Notes: a model not told the origin generated them from the sequence alone. Shown: positions 36,640-51,200, counted from the stretch's first letter. The stretch is 64,000 nucleotides of DNA from Bradysia coprophila (GCF_014529535.1 NW_023503509.1:1302001-1366000), one strand, 5' to 3'. Program-made: numbers and translations.

Positions 36640-37262
36640 ATGGGTCCCATAATGAAGTCGACCAATCCTTTGTACAAGAAAGTTCCTCTGTAGAACTACC
36701 ACTATTTGCGCACAAAAAGAGGTGTTCGTAAGGCTCAAGTAGTATTTTAACATGGGGTGTGTTATGTAATATCGTTGTCACTTAAAAGGTCACTTTCAAA
36801 CATTCGCTTAAAGTTTGAAAACAAACTTTCTGTAGATTGAGATGACCTTTATTATATATTTTGTTGTTTTTATCAACTAAATAGCAGCGTTCACTGACGA
36901 CTTCCTTGTTACATCATCATAATTATCATAATCAGCATTGAACTGTGTCGAAGATCTTCTGAAAATTTCCACATAAATGGAAATACATTTTTTCGATTTT
37001 ATCGGCTACCAATCACAAGTGATGTTATCTCTTGATAGTGAAAAGAAAAATCGTATGGATCTGTACCCGTTTCAGTACTGTATTTACTCCAGTTAAAATT
37101 GAGTGAGCAAAGAATTCACTTGAAATTCGAATAAGTTGCAAGAAAAAAAACTTTGTTGAGTAAATTACCTGCACTCCTGCATTCATAGCATCTTCAAGTT
37201 TATTTTGAGGTGATAAAAGCTTTCGTTCGAATAAAAATTGCCACAAAGACCATATCATTAAG
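36640..37262. other. Spacer immediately upstream of the second dehydrogenase gene
   Basis: No supported gene or repeat. It should hold the promoter of the gene starting at 37263; no clear core promoter element was picked out. Confidence 0.4.
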
Positions 37263-38389
37263 ATGGCATTAAGATGGGGCTTCGCATCGTCTAGCAGAAT
37301 TGCACACGATTTTATCAATGCTATCGGGACGCTCAATGACGGTGAACATGAAATCGTTGCCGTTGCGGATCCAATAATTAAATTCGCTGAAGACCTTGCA
37401 AAGCAATTCGACGTTCCGAAGTTTTGCGACAACTTTTTGGAATTGGCTCAAGATTCCAATGTTGAAATCGTCCACGTCGGTGCATTGAACACCAAACATT
37501 TCGAAATAGCAAAACTAATGCTGGAACATGGAAAGCACGTCTTAGTGGAGAAGCCGATGTGTATGAATGCAAAGCAAGTGCAAAAGTTAATTTCATTGGC
37601 AAAGCAAAAGAATGTCTTTTTGATGGAGGGTGTATGGGCACGCTTCCTTCCAAACTATCATTATGTTCGACAACAGCTTAAAAATGGAATTATTGGTGAT
37701 ATTCAGTCAATTGAAATTGAATTTGGGAATAGTGCTATGGCTGGATACGACCGCATAGTGTGAGTTATGTCATCAGCCCAAATGACGATTCGAAATTTCA
37801 CATTTTGTCTCAATAGGAAAAAGCATTTGGGAGGTGGTATCACATTGGATGTCGGTGTGTATACGATACATTTTTGTCAAATGATCTTAAAGGATGAGCC
37901 GAAGTCAATCCAAGCAACTGGAATCGTAAACGATGATGGTGTAGACGTTGAAGTGAACGGGGAATTTATCTATTCAGGAAATAGAAAAGCAAAAATTAGA
38001 CTGAGCGCGATTAATACATACGAAAATTCGGCAATTATCCGTGGCACTAAGGGCACACTGACGGTAGCCACTGATTAGCTAGGGCTAGTTCTATTTCTAT
38101 ACTCTCAATATATGTCTACTTCCAGGTTCCAAACTTTATCATTCCGAACTCGGTTATCGGACCGGATGGGAAAGAAATAACTTTTCCAGAATTTCCAGCA
38201 GGCAAATTTCCATATCATTATGACGCTAGTCGTGGCCTAAGATTTGAACCCGATGAAATCCGAAAATACATTCGGGCCGGAAAAACAGAATGCGATATCG
38301 TCAGCCTCAATGACAGTCTAATTGTTGCTCGTATCGAAGACGAAATTCGACGACAGCTCGGTGTTAGATATCCAGCTGACGATGAATAA
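37263..38389 (+). CDS. Trans-1,2-dihydrodiol dehydrogenase-like oxidoreductase, copy B
   Basis: Paralogue of the gene at 33525 in the same orientation. Exons 37263-37759, 37817-38063, 38126-38389; 335 aa. The first two coding exons have exactly the same lengths (497 and 247 nt) and phases as copy A, showing descent by duplication of an intron-containing gene. EKPM (96-99) and LDVGVYTIHF keep the catalytic-type Lys and the D-x-G-x-Y motif. The nucleotide-binding end has changed: the glycine-rich loop reads GFASSSRIA instead of GIASAGKIA, and the family's A-R-D-L is ADPII, losing the Arg that favours NADP. Altered cofactor preference or reduced activity is possible. Dehydrogenase family is sure; the substrate is not known. 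Confidence 0.9.
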
Positions 38390-41300
38390 GATTAAAAAAG
38401 GGCGACGTTATGTCTCCACCAGCATTTCCGTTTTTATACGGTTAAAAACCAATTGAAGCGAATGGCGTGTAATATAGAAAATACAAAATTTTTCGTATGG
38501 ATTTCAAGAGGGTCTGCGATTTGTTTAATTTGACTCCGTAAGTCCGCTAAAAATTCAAAATTAAACACGTCAAACCCAAATCAAACGCAACGTCGTATAG
38601 TGCGGTAAAATTAAAATTCTGAAGCGCACCTAGTTCGTGAATAACGTTTAGAAAATTCTTCACACAAATTTAAGGAACCAAGAAGGAAAACAATTCTTCA
38701 GAAAATTCTCCAGGATGTAAAATTAAGACTCCCAATACTTCGAGTGGGCTTAAAAGGTATGTCTGAAATAGATGAGTCGGTGAGTATAATAGCTACCCTT
38801 CCGTACAATTTCAATCGCTCAATATACTGGCACTAATGACTATTTAGAAAAATGACAATCATATACTTACCAGAGGAGAAACTATAAAAAAATTCCGAAC
38901 GATTGCGCATGTAAAAAAGTGATTGTTTGGGGTAATAACTTTTTTCTAGCTTGACCGTCAATCAGATATGTAGGAAACAATAAACCATAAAACTTCAATA
39001 TATTACCAGTTGTCCGAAGAAATTTTGATTTAGTCGAGTTGCTAAGCTTTACACGGAAGTATCTCACTATTAGTTGGACTAATCGTAAGCTCAACAAAAA
39101 TAAAAGAAATTTATGAAGTTGCAACAGTTTATATCGTTGTTCGGTGAATATTAGTGACCGTTAAATTAGAATGTGGTTGCCTTTGCATAGAGAAGTGTGA
39201 ATCGTTCATTAATTTATTTTGATTTTGAGTGTGTACCTATCAATGTCGATAGTTTTCCAAGAAAAGAAAAAAATTGCCGTGGTCGTGTTAGTATTATCTT
39301 CGTACTTTCTCATTGCAGAATTGCGTGACGAGCTTTGAATTATTCAAATTTCTGTTTTTGTACTTCATGATTATGAAATATGAAAAAACCACCTTGTTAA
39401 AATGCAAATAATATTCACATTTATAGTCTCGTTCAAAAAGGTTTTACGCAACTGATACGCTGGGGTATTTTATAACCCTAAAATTTAATAGTAATTTGCG
39501 TGGCTGTCTTGGCCAGCGGGTTTTGGGCTTTTTCGCGAAAACATTATTTTTCATCTAACGGGCCGAAAACCCGAGAAAATTTCTGCAAAACCCCCATTTG
39601 CAGCCTTGACACATGAAAAAGTATTTTTGCGTGCTACATGCGTCGAAACCCGTACTTTTCATGTTTGAAGCACTACTTTCGACACCCATTACATACACAG
39701 CATACCCATTACGTAAGTCCGGATAAAAATAAAAAGATTTTAATTAAAAGTCTCGTTTCCCTAGTCGTGTAAAATACTATTTTGATTCGTAGTTCGGTTA
39801 TACAGTTGTCTCTATAACTCGAAATATGGAGAACAAGCCCAATGGAAGCTTTTACGTGCGGGGACTCGGTATATCTAACTCGGTATATCTAACTCGGTAT
39901 AAGAATGCTAAGTAACCTTTTCAACTTGATATGCTAATTTATGTGAATGACTCCTCTCAATGTCTCCTCTACTAAAATTGAGAATCGAGATGAATGAAAG
40001 TAAACGAGACTGTTACGACCATAGTATATACACAACAAAGAGGCCTCTATAAAAATCGAAACTTATGTGACCTCTAAAAAGAAATTGTTCGAATTTTTCA
40101 ATTTTCAAAGTTAAATGATTGAACTTTAAGACTCAATTTTATTTGATGACCCATATTGTTAAATAATGGAAAATATGTGTCGTCTGTGTCGATACCCACA
40201 AAAATGAAATCATTGTCGTTTGTGTACGTACATGGTTTTATTCTCAGTTTTGTTCATAGTAAAATGTAGGACATACTATGCATGCTCACAATGGTTTCCT
40301 TCTGTCATGATTGATCGCTTTTTATTGTCGCATTAAAAATTATTCCTATTTCCTCGTATCGACAAACCTCCTTTTATTTACTTTGTTAGTAATACAGAGA
40401 GAGAGTAAACATATAATTGTGCTAGGACAGCTTTCTTTTCAGCTATTGCCTGATTGTACTTTGTCGTGGTGATGTAATAAAACATGTCTTTGTGCCAACC
40501 AGCGTTACAATAATTAGTTTGTAATGTTCATGAACGACACGTGATGGAATGGTGCGTCTTATGTGAAATTTGTTAATCCGAGGCGGAGTGGAAGGTGCCT
40601 GCTTCATTGTCCCATTTGATTGTGACGTATATTACTTAAAAACGGGAAGTGACTTTATTGATAGTGGGGGAGCGAGTTTTGCAGCATTTACAATGGTCTG
40701 TTAGCAATTCTACAGTATAATATGTAATAGACTTACCGTCGGCAGTAGTAAGAATTTGTATTTTATATGTGTGCTAAATTACTCCTTACTGCTTTACAGC
40801 TGAAGCAAATTCATGCTCTGAAATTTCACTGCCTCTGACTGTGTGAAAATCGGGAAATTTTAGGGTTTTAGAGCAGTTTTGAAAAACGACATCGAGTTGG
40901 ATTTAAAAATGGAAACACGAAAACAAAGGATTTTTTGGAGGACTACCTGTATATGATCCAACAATCTAAATTCAATTCCTACTACTCACTCCACATGTCA
41001 TTTAGACGTTACCATCCATAATTCCTTTCCTGGAGAGCTATTACGACATCAGTTTTCTTCAATAGAGTTGACAGTCTACCGATAGAATACGACGATTTCA
41101 CTGAAGGATGTCGCTGCAACAAAGCAGATCTAAAAACTAATTACTGTTCCAGAGGTCATGTGCTTTACGATGGTCGATGGCAATTTACTTGATTAAAATC
41201 CGTCGAATAAAAAAATAATTATTTTTCAGTGAAATAGTGAATCGTACTCTATCTGCCGTAATCCCTCTCCTGTATAGGTTGACTGTATTTTGGTTTACAT

Positions 41301-42257
41301 TCGTAGTCCAAAATGAGGCACTCCACAACGGGAATATCGATTGCTTTTCCTAATTTCAAGGTTTAATGATGTTACATTAAGGTTGGTAATACCTTCATTA
41401 CAGTAGATCTGTTCAAATTACCACGATCTGATGTACAATTTATTTTACAATGTCCGTATTATTACAACTTGTTTTATCGTTATTTATTAACGTATAAGCC
41501 TAATGGTAGTACCAATATCGAGCATTCTCAATTTGCTCTAAATGTACAACGCGCACCATTAAAGCACTCCACAAGGAATTACAGTGTGTTGTTTCCCATT
41601 CTAATGATTGCAACAACTGTATTATGTGTAAATAACAAATCGGTAGCTGTAAATGGTTAATGACCTTTTTTTAATGTTCTGTTTTACCTTGGTTGCGTTT
41701 CTAGGATATAATTGTCCCTACATTTCCATTGTATATTTATTTTTATAAACATTCGAAACATTGTTGGTTAAATCCAAGCCGTTCATGCATAATATGTTCT
41801 GTTGTATGCAAACACATCGAAAGAGAGAAAGTGATAAAAACGACGGGTGCGTAGTAATAAATTCATGTGCAATGAAGTTCATTAACTTTGGGTATTGAAT
41901 TATTGAATCAAAAATCGTCAAACACATAATCAGTCAAGTGCGAGGACGTATATCAGAACGTATATCATTAGGGACGACGACGGCAATTATTTTTTTGCTG
42001 TTGTTATTATGAATCAATCAATGTTCAGAATGTGTGAGTTTGACGCTAGAACGTCACACCTACGGTTTTACTAATATTTTTTACAACTTGTAGCTCAGTA
42101 AGCATAACAATAAACACAAAAATCAATAAAGCTTGGCGACTGAGTAAAATTTAAACGTAAAAAGGAAGTGATTCATGAAAAACTAGTGACATGTTTAATG
42201 TGTTGTTGACTATAAGAAATAGAAGTGCCAGTCAAACCGTTGGTTAGTGCTGAGAAA
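38390..42257. other. 3.9-kb spacer between dehydrogenase B and the kinesin
   Basis: No gene is supported. A short element near 39559 (CCGAAAACCCGAGAAAA) recurs near 56105. A small tandem of TCGGTATATCTAAC lies at about 39868-39902. The ATG-bearing kinesin exon begins after an acceptor-like AAATAG near 42221, so an untranslated first exon and the kinesin promoter may lie here. Confidence 0.45.
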
Positions 42258-45200
42258 ATGGTGGTTAGATCATTGAGTCAATCTAGTCTTAATAAACTTA
42301 CGGATAAATCTTCCAATAAAATAATGAATCGAAACCGTCGCTCACCAAGTTCTCCCGCTCAAAAGCCACCGTCACGATCGCGAAGTATGAATGGACTGCG
42401 CAGCCTGAGTCCGTCGAAAATGAATGGCTCGTTGAAGTCGAGGGGATCGTCCAGAGGAAATGAGTAAGTGTTGTAAATAGGGTGGAAATACAATTTAGTA
42501 TTTAGTGTTTTTGCACCTTTCGCACCTCTAAAATGTGAAAGAAAATATTTTCCCCAGATTTGGCTTGAAAAGTTTTATACGGCGAAGTCCGGGTGATATT
42601 TTTTCCTTAAGAAATTATACCGCGACTGGTATTTCGTACGATATAATGTGATGCAGCTTCAGTACATGTAGACTCCGAGGTAGACTCTACACCCTTTACA
42701 CTAATGTCAGGGTTCTTAGCCTGTGTGCAAATTCAATTATCTTCGGCGGTGTTTTATTCTTTGTGTTGGTTTAGTCGTTTCATGCGGCGATGCCACTAAG
42801 CAAACACGGAAATGTTTGCAAACTGACCACACGTCAATAGTACATTACTATGCAAGGGAAGTAAAGTGATATCTCGTATCCAGATGAGAAAAAGTATCCG
42901 AGGGCGGCAGCCCGAGGTACTTTTACTCATCGTGATACGAGATATAACTTTATTTTCCGTGTGTAGTACGACGTTTTACTATGCGAGTGATGTAAAGGTT
43001 ATTGCCTATACATGTAACAGCCTTATTACATGCACCAGCATAGTAAAAGAATTTTTCGCCTGCTTTAACGACAACTCTTCAAGCAATAGTAGATTACATT
43101 GGATGCTGCGGAGGTAGTTCATTACATGAGGGATCAATTTTGTGATACGAGCCGAACTCACAAGTGTGGTTTTAAGCAACAAGCTTTGGAAACGGTTATT
43201 TTGACAAGTGTAGAGTTTGCATATCCGAGCCGAAGGCGAGGTATGCAATTACACGATTCAAAATAACCGTTTCCAAAGCGAGTTGCTTAAAACCACACGA
43301 GTGAGTTAGCGAGTTCACAGAATTGATTCCGAGTGTAATTAACTACCAAGCAGCATCCAATGTATGCTGTTTTATTGCCTATTCACCCGGAATATTGTTG
43401 TTACGAGTACATTTTTCCACCCAAGGACCTGACAGTTCAAAACCAAAAATGTTCAAGAAGACACTAGCAGATTCTTGAATACCATAAGATTATTCTAAAT
43501 TAATGCACAATTTCACAACATTTATGTCGCGCTATTTCATTCACTGCCAGACTAATAATAAACATAAAAAATACCGATAGCACAAAACCAACAAAAAAAT
43601 CTGTTGTTCATAAACGAATTCTAGTCTGCTCATGAAATCGACTCACACTTCTTCATAACATTAATCCCGAAAGCATCACTGGCAACACTACTGTTTTGAT
43701 GACATGTTGACAAACTACTTCGACTGTTTTGTTTTTGTGAAGTGCTAGATTCATATTTTGCGTAATATTTGTCGATTTTGGTGTTTGTTCAATAAATTTT
43801 GCTGTGAAGTGAAGTGAATACATGATAATAAAGACAAAAGTGTTGATTGTTTTTGAAAATAAGTGAAAAATGCAAAAATAAAAATTGTTTGGCCATAGGT
43901 GTTCGTCTAAGTTGAAAAAATTGAAATTATAGCTATAGACAAAATGGCCGTCACTCTCGCCGTCACTTATTTTTGTGTTTTTTTTTTCGAAAGTTTTTAA
44001 TGAATTTGCTTAGATTGGTGTGCACTTAATTCAAGTGACAAAGCTTGTGATATTAAAACTAAAATAACATCGCGAGTATTGTTTCGATTTCAGTGCTAAA
44101 GAACATTTCATGTGATACATTTTTGCTGATAAGTAATGAAATTCTGCTGGTATGTACTGAAAATCTCCTGATATGTAATGAATTTTCATATGAATATTCC
44201 TTCACTTGTGATGTAATGTAAAAGTTCCCACATGTAACGGTCGCTTTCCGCGGGTGGGAAATGTACGTGTAAAAACAATATTCCGGGTGGATAGGCAATA
44301 AATTAAAGTTTTATAACTTTAAGTATATATAGTATCAAAATGGAAAAATATCAAAATGTTTATTTGCGCAAAAAAGTCAAGTGAAGGAGCCGCGGGAAAG
44401 TAATCATTTTGTCTCCTGAAGTTTTTGGTTCTTTGCTCGACAATAATGGTAAATTATGCCCTTGTTTTAAACTTTTTATTTTGTCAAGTGTAAGTGTTGT
44501 TGCCCTAGCCGAAGACAAGGGCTGAAATCCCACAAGGCAAAATAGAAAGTTTCAAACGTAAGGAAAGACTCACTTGGCTCATGTTAATATAAGTAATAAC
44601 TCATTTTCCGGTGGTGCTTTGAATAAAGATAATTTCCCACTTTTTTTGCCAAGTTATTCAAGAATTGCTTACCTTTATAGATGGGAATCCGCGGAGTTTC
44701 ATCTCCATTTAATTCACATAATATCTTCACAACGTGCTGTGTAGCTGTATCTATCATCCTGTTACTCAATTTCTAGAAAATTTTAAGAGAACCATAATGG
44801 TTAAACCATTCAACATTTTCCTTTCACCACCAATTGTGGACTTGTCATTCACATTCCCGAACACTGTTTTTTCGGACTTATTGATTCAACCTTGAAATTT
44901 TCAATATCAAAAAGGCAAAATACACAAAAATATAATTTAATGTGGAAATTTCGTTGGAATTGGAACGTACTAGCCTTTGTCGCCAGTAATGCCTTCAAAA
45001 ATGCTGTTTTACAAAATGACGTGCTAAATTGTTCGTGTCTAAACTACATTAAATGCACGAAAAATGCAGAGAACACCGTTTGTAATATTGGTCATTATGT
45101 GAGCTTGCACATTTTCATACATCATAATGTACCGTCTCAGCATTGTCCATGTCCATATATGTGATGGATAAACGACAACGATAATATTTTTGTTCGCTAT

Positions 45201-48200
45201 TATACATTCATAACATAATTCCATTAATTGTGTGCACTATCAAATTTATGTACGGAAAATATCTCTTCAATTATAATGATTTAATAAGTAACCGAACGCT
45301 GCTGCACGACAGATATATGTACCTAGTAAAGTTACGTATTAATTTTAAGGTACTCTGAAAATGTATAGCTGGTCGTGTGTCATAATGTTGTTACAAAGTA
45401 GAAACAACTTAATGCTCTTTCTGCATCAAATGTAATAAATTTGTCAGCGAAAAATTATTGCCTTGATTGACTATGGGAATATTGACTGAGCTTTCAGGAG
45501 TAGTCGTGAACCTATTTTCTCCAAGAAATCTCATAGATAGATAATAACCTCATGTTTAAGGCGTTCAAAATCTCGTTAAATCAATTAAATAGTTATTTTG
45601 GTATAGAACGACCGGGAATATTTTGTACTTGGCGGAAACGATAATTTTGTCCATCAGAACACGTAATCAAATCTTGAATTAGAGAAGTATATGATCAAAG
45701 TCGACTATCTTAAGTGTCTAGAGTAGCTAGAGTCTACAATGTATGGGAATCGAGTTCTTTAATTAAACACATACCCATTTCCAGGCTTTCAGAAACGGCA
45801 AGCATTTCAACTGTATAATTATTATCGAGTACACATAGATTGCCTCTGTTTCAGCGAGTGTTGATTAAGGTTTGAAGCTTGTTGTGCAATCCACATAGAA
45901 GCAATCTACAAGTCGCAAGTTAGCGGAATAATTGTGAATCGTGGCAGCTCAATTGTAATAGCATTGAGTAATCATTTGTGATTATAAGAAACCGTGAAGA
46001 GGCCGTTTGGAATGGGAGTCAATTGCAAGACACATAGGGTATGAGGCCATTAGGAACTCTTCCCATTGGACTGTACCGAGAGCTGTTACACACAAGCCAA
46101 AGCCTATTTTTGTCAAAAAGTTTTCTTGAATTATGCTGATTTGTTGACATTTTTATTCGTTTTGGTTAAGTCATCAAACTTGGTAACTCTAATATTATAT
46201 ATAGATTCGCCAGTTCATAGGCTCGTATGGGTTCTTGATTTCCGCTTATCAAAAAAGTACTCAGTGTGAGAGACAAAATTGAATTTTTCAATTTTTGCTT
46301 TGTTAACTTGACAGCTTGCTCTCTCACGGCTCTCACACGGAGTGCTTTTGTTGAGTGAAAACCATATCCTATTACAGCACGCAGAGCCTATTATTTGGGA
46401 ATTAATTCCCAAAATTCACAAAATTCACAAATATTCCCAAATATTTCCAAATATTCCCAAATATTCCCAAATATTCCCAAAAATTCGTAAATATTGAACT
46501 GAATTGAAGAAGTCGTATGTAGAGACGCAGATGTCCTTTCACTCAGGAACTACCCTTTAAATATTTGAAAGATCAGTGGATATTATCCTTATAAACTTTT
46601 TAATACACAAAATGACCTGTTTTAAGCCGATGGAGGAACCCCAAAAGATTTAAGTGTTAAGTGCAATGAAAATAACACTTTGTTCATAAGGAATATGCAT
46701 TGACATTGCCTAATCACGTCAAGCACATTACGTCCGAGGTTCCAAATTTTTGGAAATATTTGGAAATATTTGGGAATTTTTGGGAATATTTGGGAATATT
46801 TGGGAAGTAGAAGATTGAAGAAATGTATACGATAGAAAATACCTGCTGTAGAGTCGCTGTATATTCCTAAGTCACTAGTGAACAGCTACTCTTAGCTTTC
46901 TTTTGAATTTCGACTGACCGAAATCAGCGCTATTTTTTCCGGGACTTTCTTATATACTACCACTACATATAAGAAAGTTCCGAAAAAATGGGGCTGATTT
47001 CGGTCAGTCGAAATTCAAAAGAATACCCTCAAAAAAAAAACTTCTGATGGATGTCATTAAATGTCCGTAGCATTTAGACACGACTCATAAAGCCTGGTTG
47101 ATAACAATACAAAAAAAGAAACCTTACATTTTGGCAGAATATATTCAAAAGGATCAATTTTTTGGAATTAATTCCTAAATATTCCCAAAAATTCCCAAAT
47201 ATTTCCAAAAATTCCCAAATATTCCCAAAATTCCCAAATATTCTTAAATATTCTCAAAATTCCCAAAAATTCCCAAATATTCTCAAATATTCCCAAATAT
47301 TCTCAAATATTCTCAAATATTCTCAAATATTCTCAAATATTCTCAAATATTCTCAAATATTCTCAAATATTCTCAAATATTCCCAAATATTGACAAAATT
47401 CCCAAATATTCCCAAATATTCCCAAAATCGATTCCCAAATAATAGGCCCTGCGCACAGTCTTCAAAGTGAGCGTGTCGAAATTAGTAAGATCCAAAAAAG
47501 TAGTAGATTCGATAACTAATACTGCGGATATGCTTCCTGTTTGCGAAAGACTAGTTAAAACGCCAATGCTATTAGCAGGTTCTGCTAATAGTGTTTCTTG
47601 ATGACTAATCGCAGAATCTGCGAATAGTGTTTCGTGATGACTATTCGCAGGAACGTTTTCATTAACCTGTCACATTCATATGTTATCGAAAACGACGACC
47701 AAAATAATGACAAGGTCTTGGCAATATGGCCCTATATATAGTAAAATGCGTGTAAAACATTGAAGTACAAGATTTGAAATAAACCGGTTGAAAATACTTT
47801 GCTCGATGGAAGTAATAGACCCGATAATAATACTGCTTGCCGTCTCTTACATGTTAAAAATAAAAAAATACGGAAATTGGACGAAAATTTACTTCAATGG
47901 TTCGACTTTAGAGCTGAAGGAGTGACCAAAGAACTCGAACTCCAAAAATAAATTAAACCGAAACTCTCAAAGCTCCAAAACCTTTTAGTCACTGCTTCAG
48001 CACTAAGGTTTGAAGTAGTGACCAAATTCCCCAAAGTAAACTCCCCAGCTGAAATGTGTGAATTCGTAATATTTTTCAATTCGGACGACTGAAATTGATT
48101 TGTTAACATTGAACCCCTGTATTCTGTCAATTTCTTTCTTCCAAGGAGATGAAGAGTCAAATCATCCATTCCATATGCTATTCTGATACGAAAATAAGTG

Positions 48201-51200
48201 GTCGTGGTGATCTCAATTTTGTTTGATTCTAGGAGATTATTCTTCTACGAAGACTCTGCGATTAGTTACCAGGAAACACTATTCGCAGATTCTGCGATTA
48301 GTCACCAAGAAATACTATTCGCAAAATCAGCGAATAGCGTCGGCCATCCCTGTTGATACAAAGGTAAAAGACCAAAGACCCTGACGTGTTACCTAGTGAA
48401 TTTAGGTCAATGTGACATTTTTGTGATGTAAACTAAAAAAAAGTTTAGTGAAATTGTCGAAACATTGTGAAGAGATACTAATCAAAATCTTTCCAAAATT
48501 CTAGAAAATCCGAATTCGATTACGCTGAGACAATAGCAACAAGATCCACCGACAGTGCTCCATCGACACCAGAGGATAACATAAATGTGGTCGTACGGTT
48601 AGTATACGCACTAAGAAATCGAACGAATAAACCCTTTATTCGAAATTTTTTAATTTTAATTCATCATTATTGTTGTTCGACATGAAGGTGGGTGTGCATA
48701 ATCAAAAGCTTTCAAAGCAACGCATTGTACAATGTACAAGATTTTCTTTTGTCGATCATTGTATAATGAAAGTGAAAGTTCATTGATTTAGTATTTACGT
48801 GTGTCAAGCATTAAAGCTTAAAGCATTAGATTGTGTATGGAGTGGAATGGTAGTTCCAGGTAAACTTCATTAAAAGAAAGAAAGAAAATTATTCGATCAA
48901 ACGTTACATGTTTGTTAATAATTTATTCTGTCGAGTCATTGGAGAAAATTAGCTAAAAAATACCAAGAAATTGTTTCGTATGATGGACGGGTGTAATGGA
49001 CGTAATTAATTCAATGCGAATGACTTTGCCTTATAAATTACCACCACTGTCAAGGTTAAGGCAATAAATTTATTTTGTTGACCAATCCATTTAGTCGTTT
49101 TTTGATATGAGCTATAAACGGGAATATATTTATTTATTCACAATGACTCACTAAATGGCCATAACATTCAACATAATTGATATGGTTAAATGTCTTGTTA
49201 ATTGATATTCCCCGATTGAGTAATTTCATAAAACGTAAAATGTTTAAGTAGATTAATTTTTGTGACGCAAGAGAATTCCATCGGCTCCCATCAAAGGGAA
49301 TAACGAATCAGTATAAAATCTTTTATGGAACGAAGACCAACTTTCAAGGCGATGTATTAAAATGAAACAATTTTTAACGAATTGTCGGAGCTTTTGTGGA
49401 AGTAAATCAAATCAAAATCATTAAATCTACTACTTCATTTGTTATAAAGTATATGCCCTGTCCACCAGTTTGATACAAACTCTACTACTTCAATATTTTC
49501 GATATAGATTTGACTATTTAAGCCATCACTAGCCAAAGCTCATTGGTTATTCAGTCGTCTTTGTCGATATTTGTCGTTAATCACACTCATTCATTTTGAG
49601 TATAGTAGAAACCTACCCATACATAGATTCTAAAGAGTACTTTAAGTATGGTTTCCACTTACAAAAAAAAACACTTCGTCTCGCTCATTAAACAATAGTA
49701 AAAAGGCGTGGCTTAGCTAAAAAGAGACAAAAGTCAGACAACTCTATCAACTATCAGTTCGCTCTCAAATTTAGGAGACAGAACCTAATCCGACGCACAA
49801 ACTATATCCAGTCAAAATTACAGTTATCACAATTCAAAATGTTTACCTTTCCGCTGCGTAAATTGAACATCGTGTAATAAATACTAGCCAAACATTTTGT
49901 AGGTACATTGACTTTCTACATTGACCACATCAGAAGTGTAAGGTTAAAAAGGGTAAAGGTAATAGCCACCGGAACACAACTACTACGTCAATATCCAATA
50001 AATTAACATAAAATACACACGCACACTTAAGGTTCATAACTCCCAGTAACAACGTCCGGTGGTACTTTGAATATTTTATGATTTTGTAGTGGGCGGATGC
50101 CTGGGTTATTGTATTTTACGGTGACACAGTAGAGGTCAGTCAGTAATACATTTTTGTACCAATTTTCTTATAAATATCGAATGTAAAGAAGTAAAGCGGC
50201 GACGGCGACACCATGAATGTCACAGTCAATATTAAGTATTCAAGATATTGAACTCAATATTTGATTTGAACTCGTAAACCACAAAGCACAAACGTTAAAC
50301 GACAAATCCATTCATTCAATTTGTTCGCTTCAATCAAATCGAAACGATGTTGTCCGGTGTCAACACAATCTATTCGGGCTTTAACAAATAAATATACACT
50401 TTTCACATAAAACATAACGGCAAAAAGCTTTAACACCAATGTCTATATCGAGGTCTACAAGTTGATTATTTGTAAAATCAATAAAATTATTTTATTCCGC
50501 TGATATACTTTGATTGAACCGTAAGTAACAAGAACCTATGAATGAATATCAGTACCGTCATATTTATTGGGGGCAGATCGATAACGACGACGAAAATAAT
50601 GACAAGCTCTGGGTAATGCGGGCATCTATATAGTAAAATTTATGTTAAAAAAATTGAAGTACAAGATTTGAAATCAACCATTTAAAAATACTTTGATCGA
50701 TGGAAGTAATAGACTCGGTAATAATACTGGTCATATATGCTTGCCGTCTGTGACACTTTAATAAAGATGGTCTCGTTCTCCATTTATCCTTGAACGACCA
50801 GAAAATGATACCAAGAAACCCGAAGCAGTGTCATCTAGGTATTATATCTCAGTGTACATCTAACTGCGTAGCGTAGGTTAATGACAGCTGTTGTGATAGC
50901 CTCAAAAGCATCTTCATTCTAGCCACGGTGTCAGCATGTCCAGTGGTGCAATTTATTAGAAATAGTGGACTTTCATTTATCTGAGATTCACCAAAAACGA
51001 TTAACGTGAAAGAAATTTTCACTTACTTCCTAGGGACTAGTTATTACTTTGTCACTGATGGCCTAACGTAATCTGGCACTGATCAATACATATATAAGTT
51101 GAAAACCCATAAAATTTCATCGACAATCATTCATCAAACGTATCCCGAGAGTCTAATTTTAATGGATATGTATTTTAGCCATGTCCACCACTGTATGCTA

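Noticed and set aside
47165..47430. CRISPR-like regular array
   Set aside because: The units are 10 bp with no unique spacers, the genome is an insect nuclear one, and no cas genes are present.
47162..47470. 102-codon frame of repeated NILKYSQIF
   Set aside because: It comes entirely from the 10-bp TCTCAAATAT array of the foldback element and has no other support.
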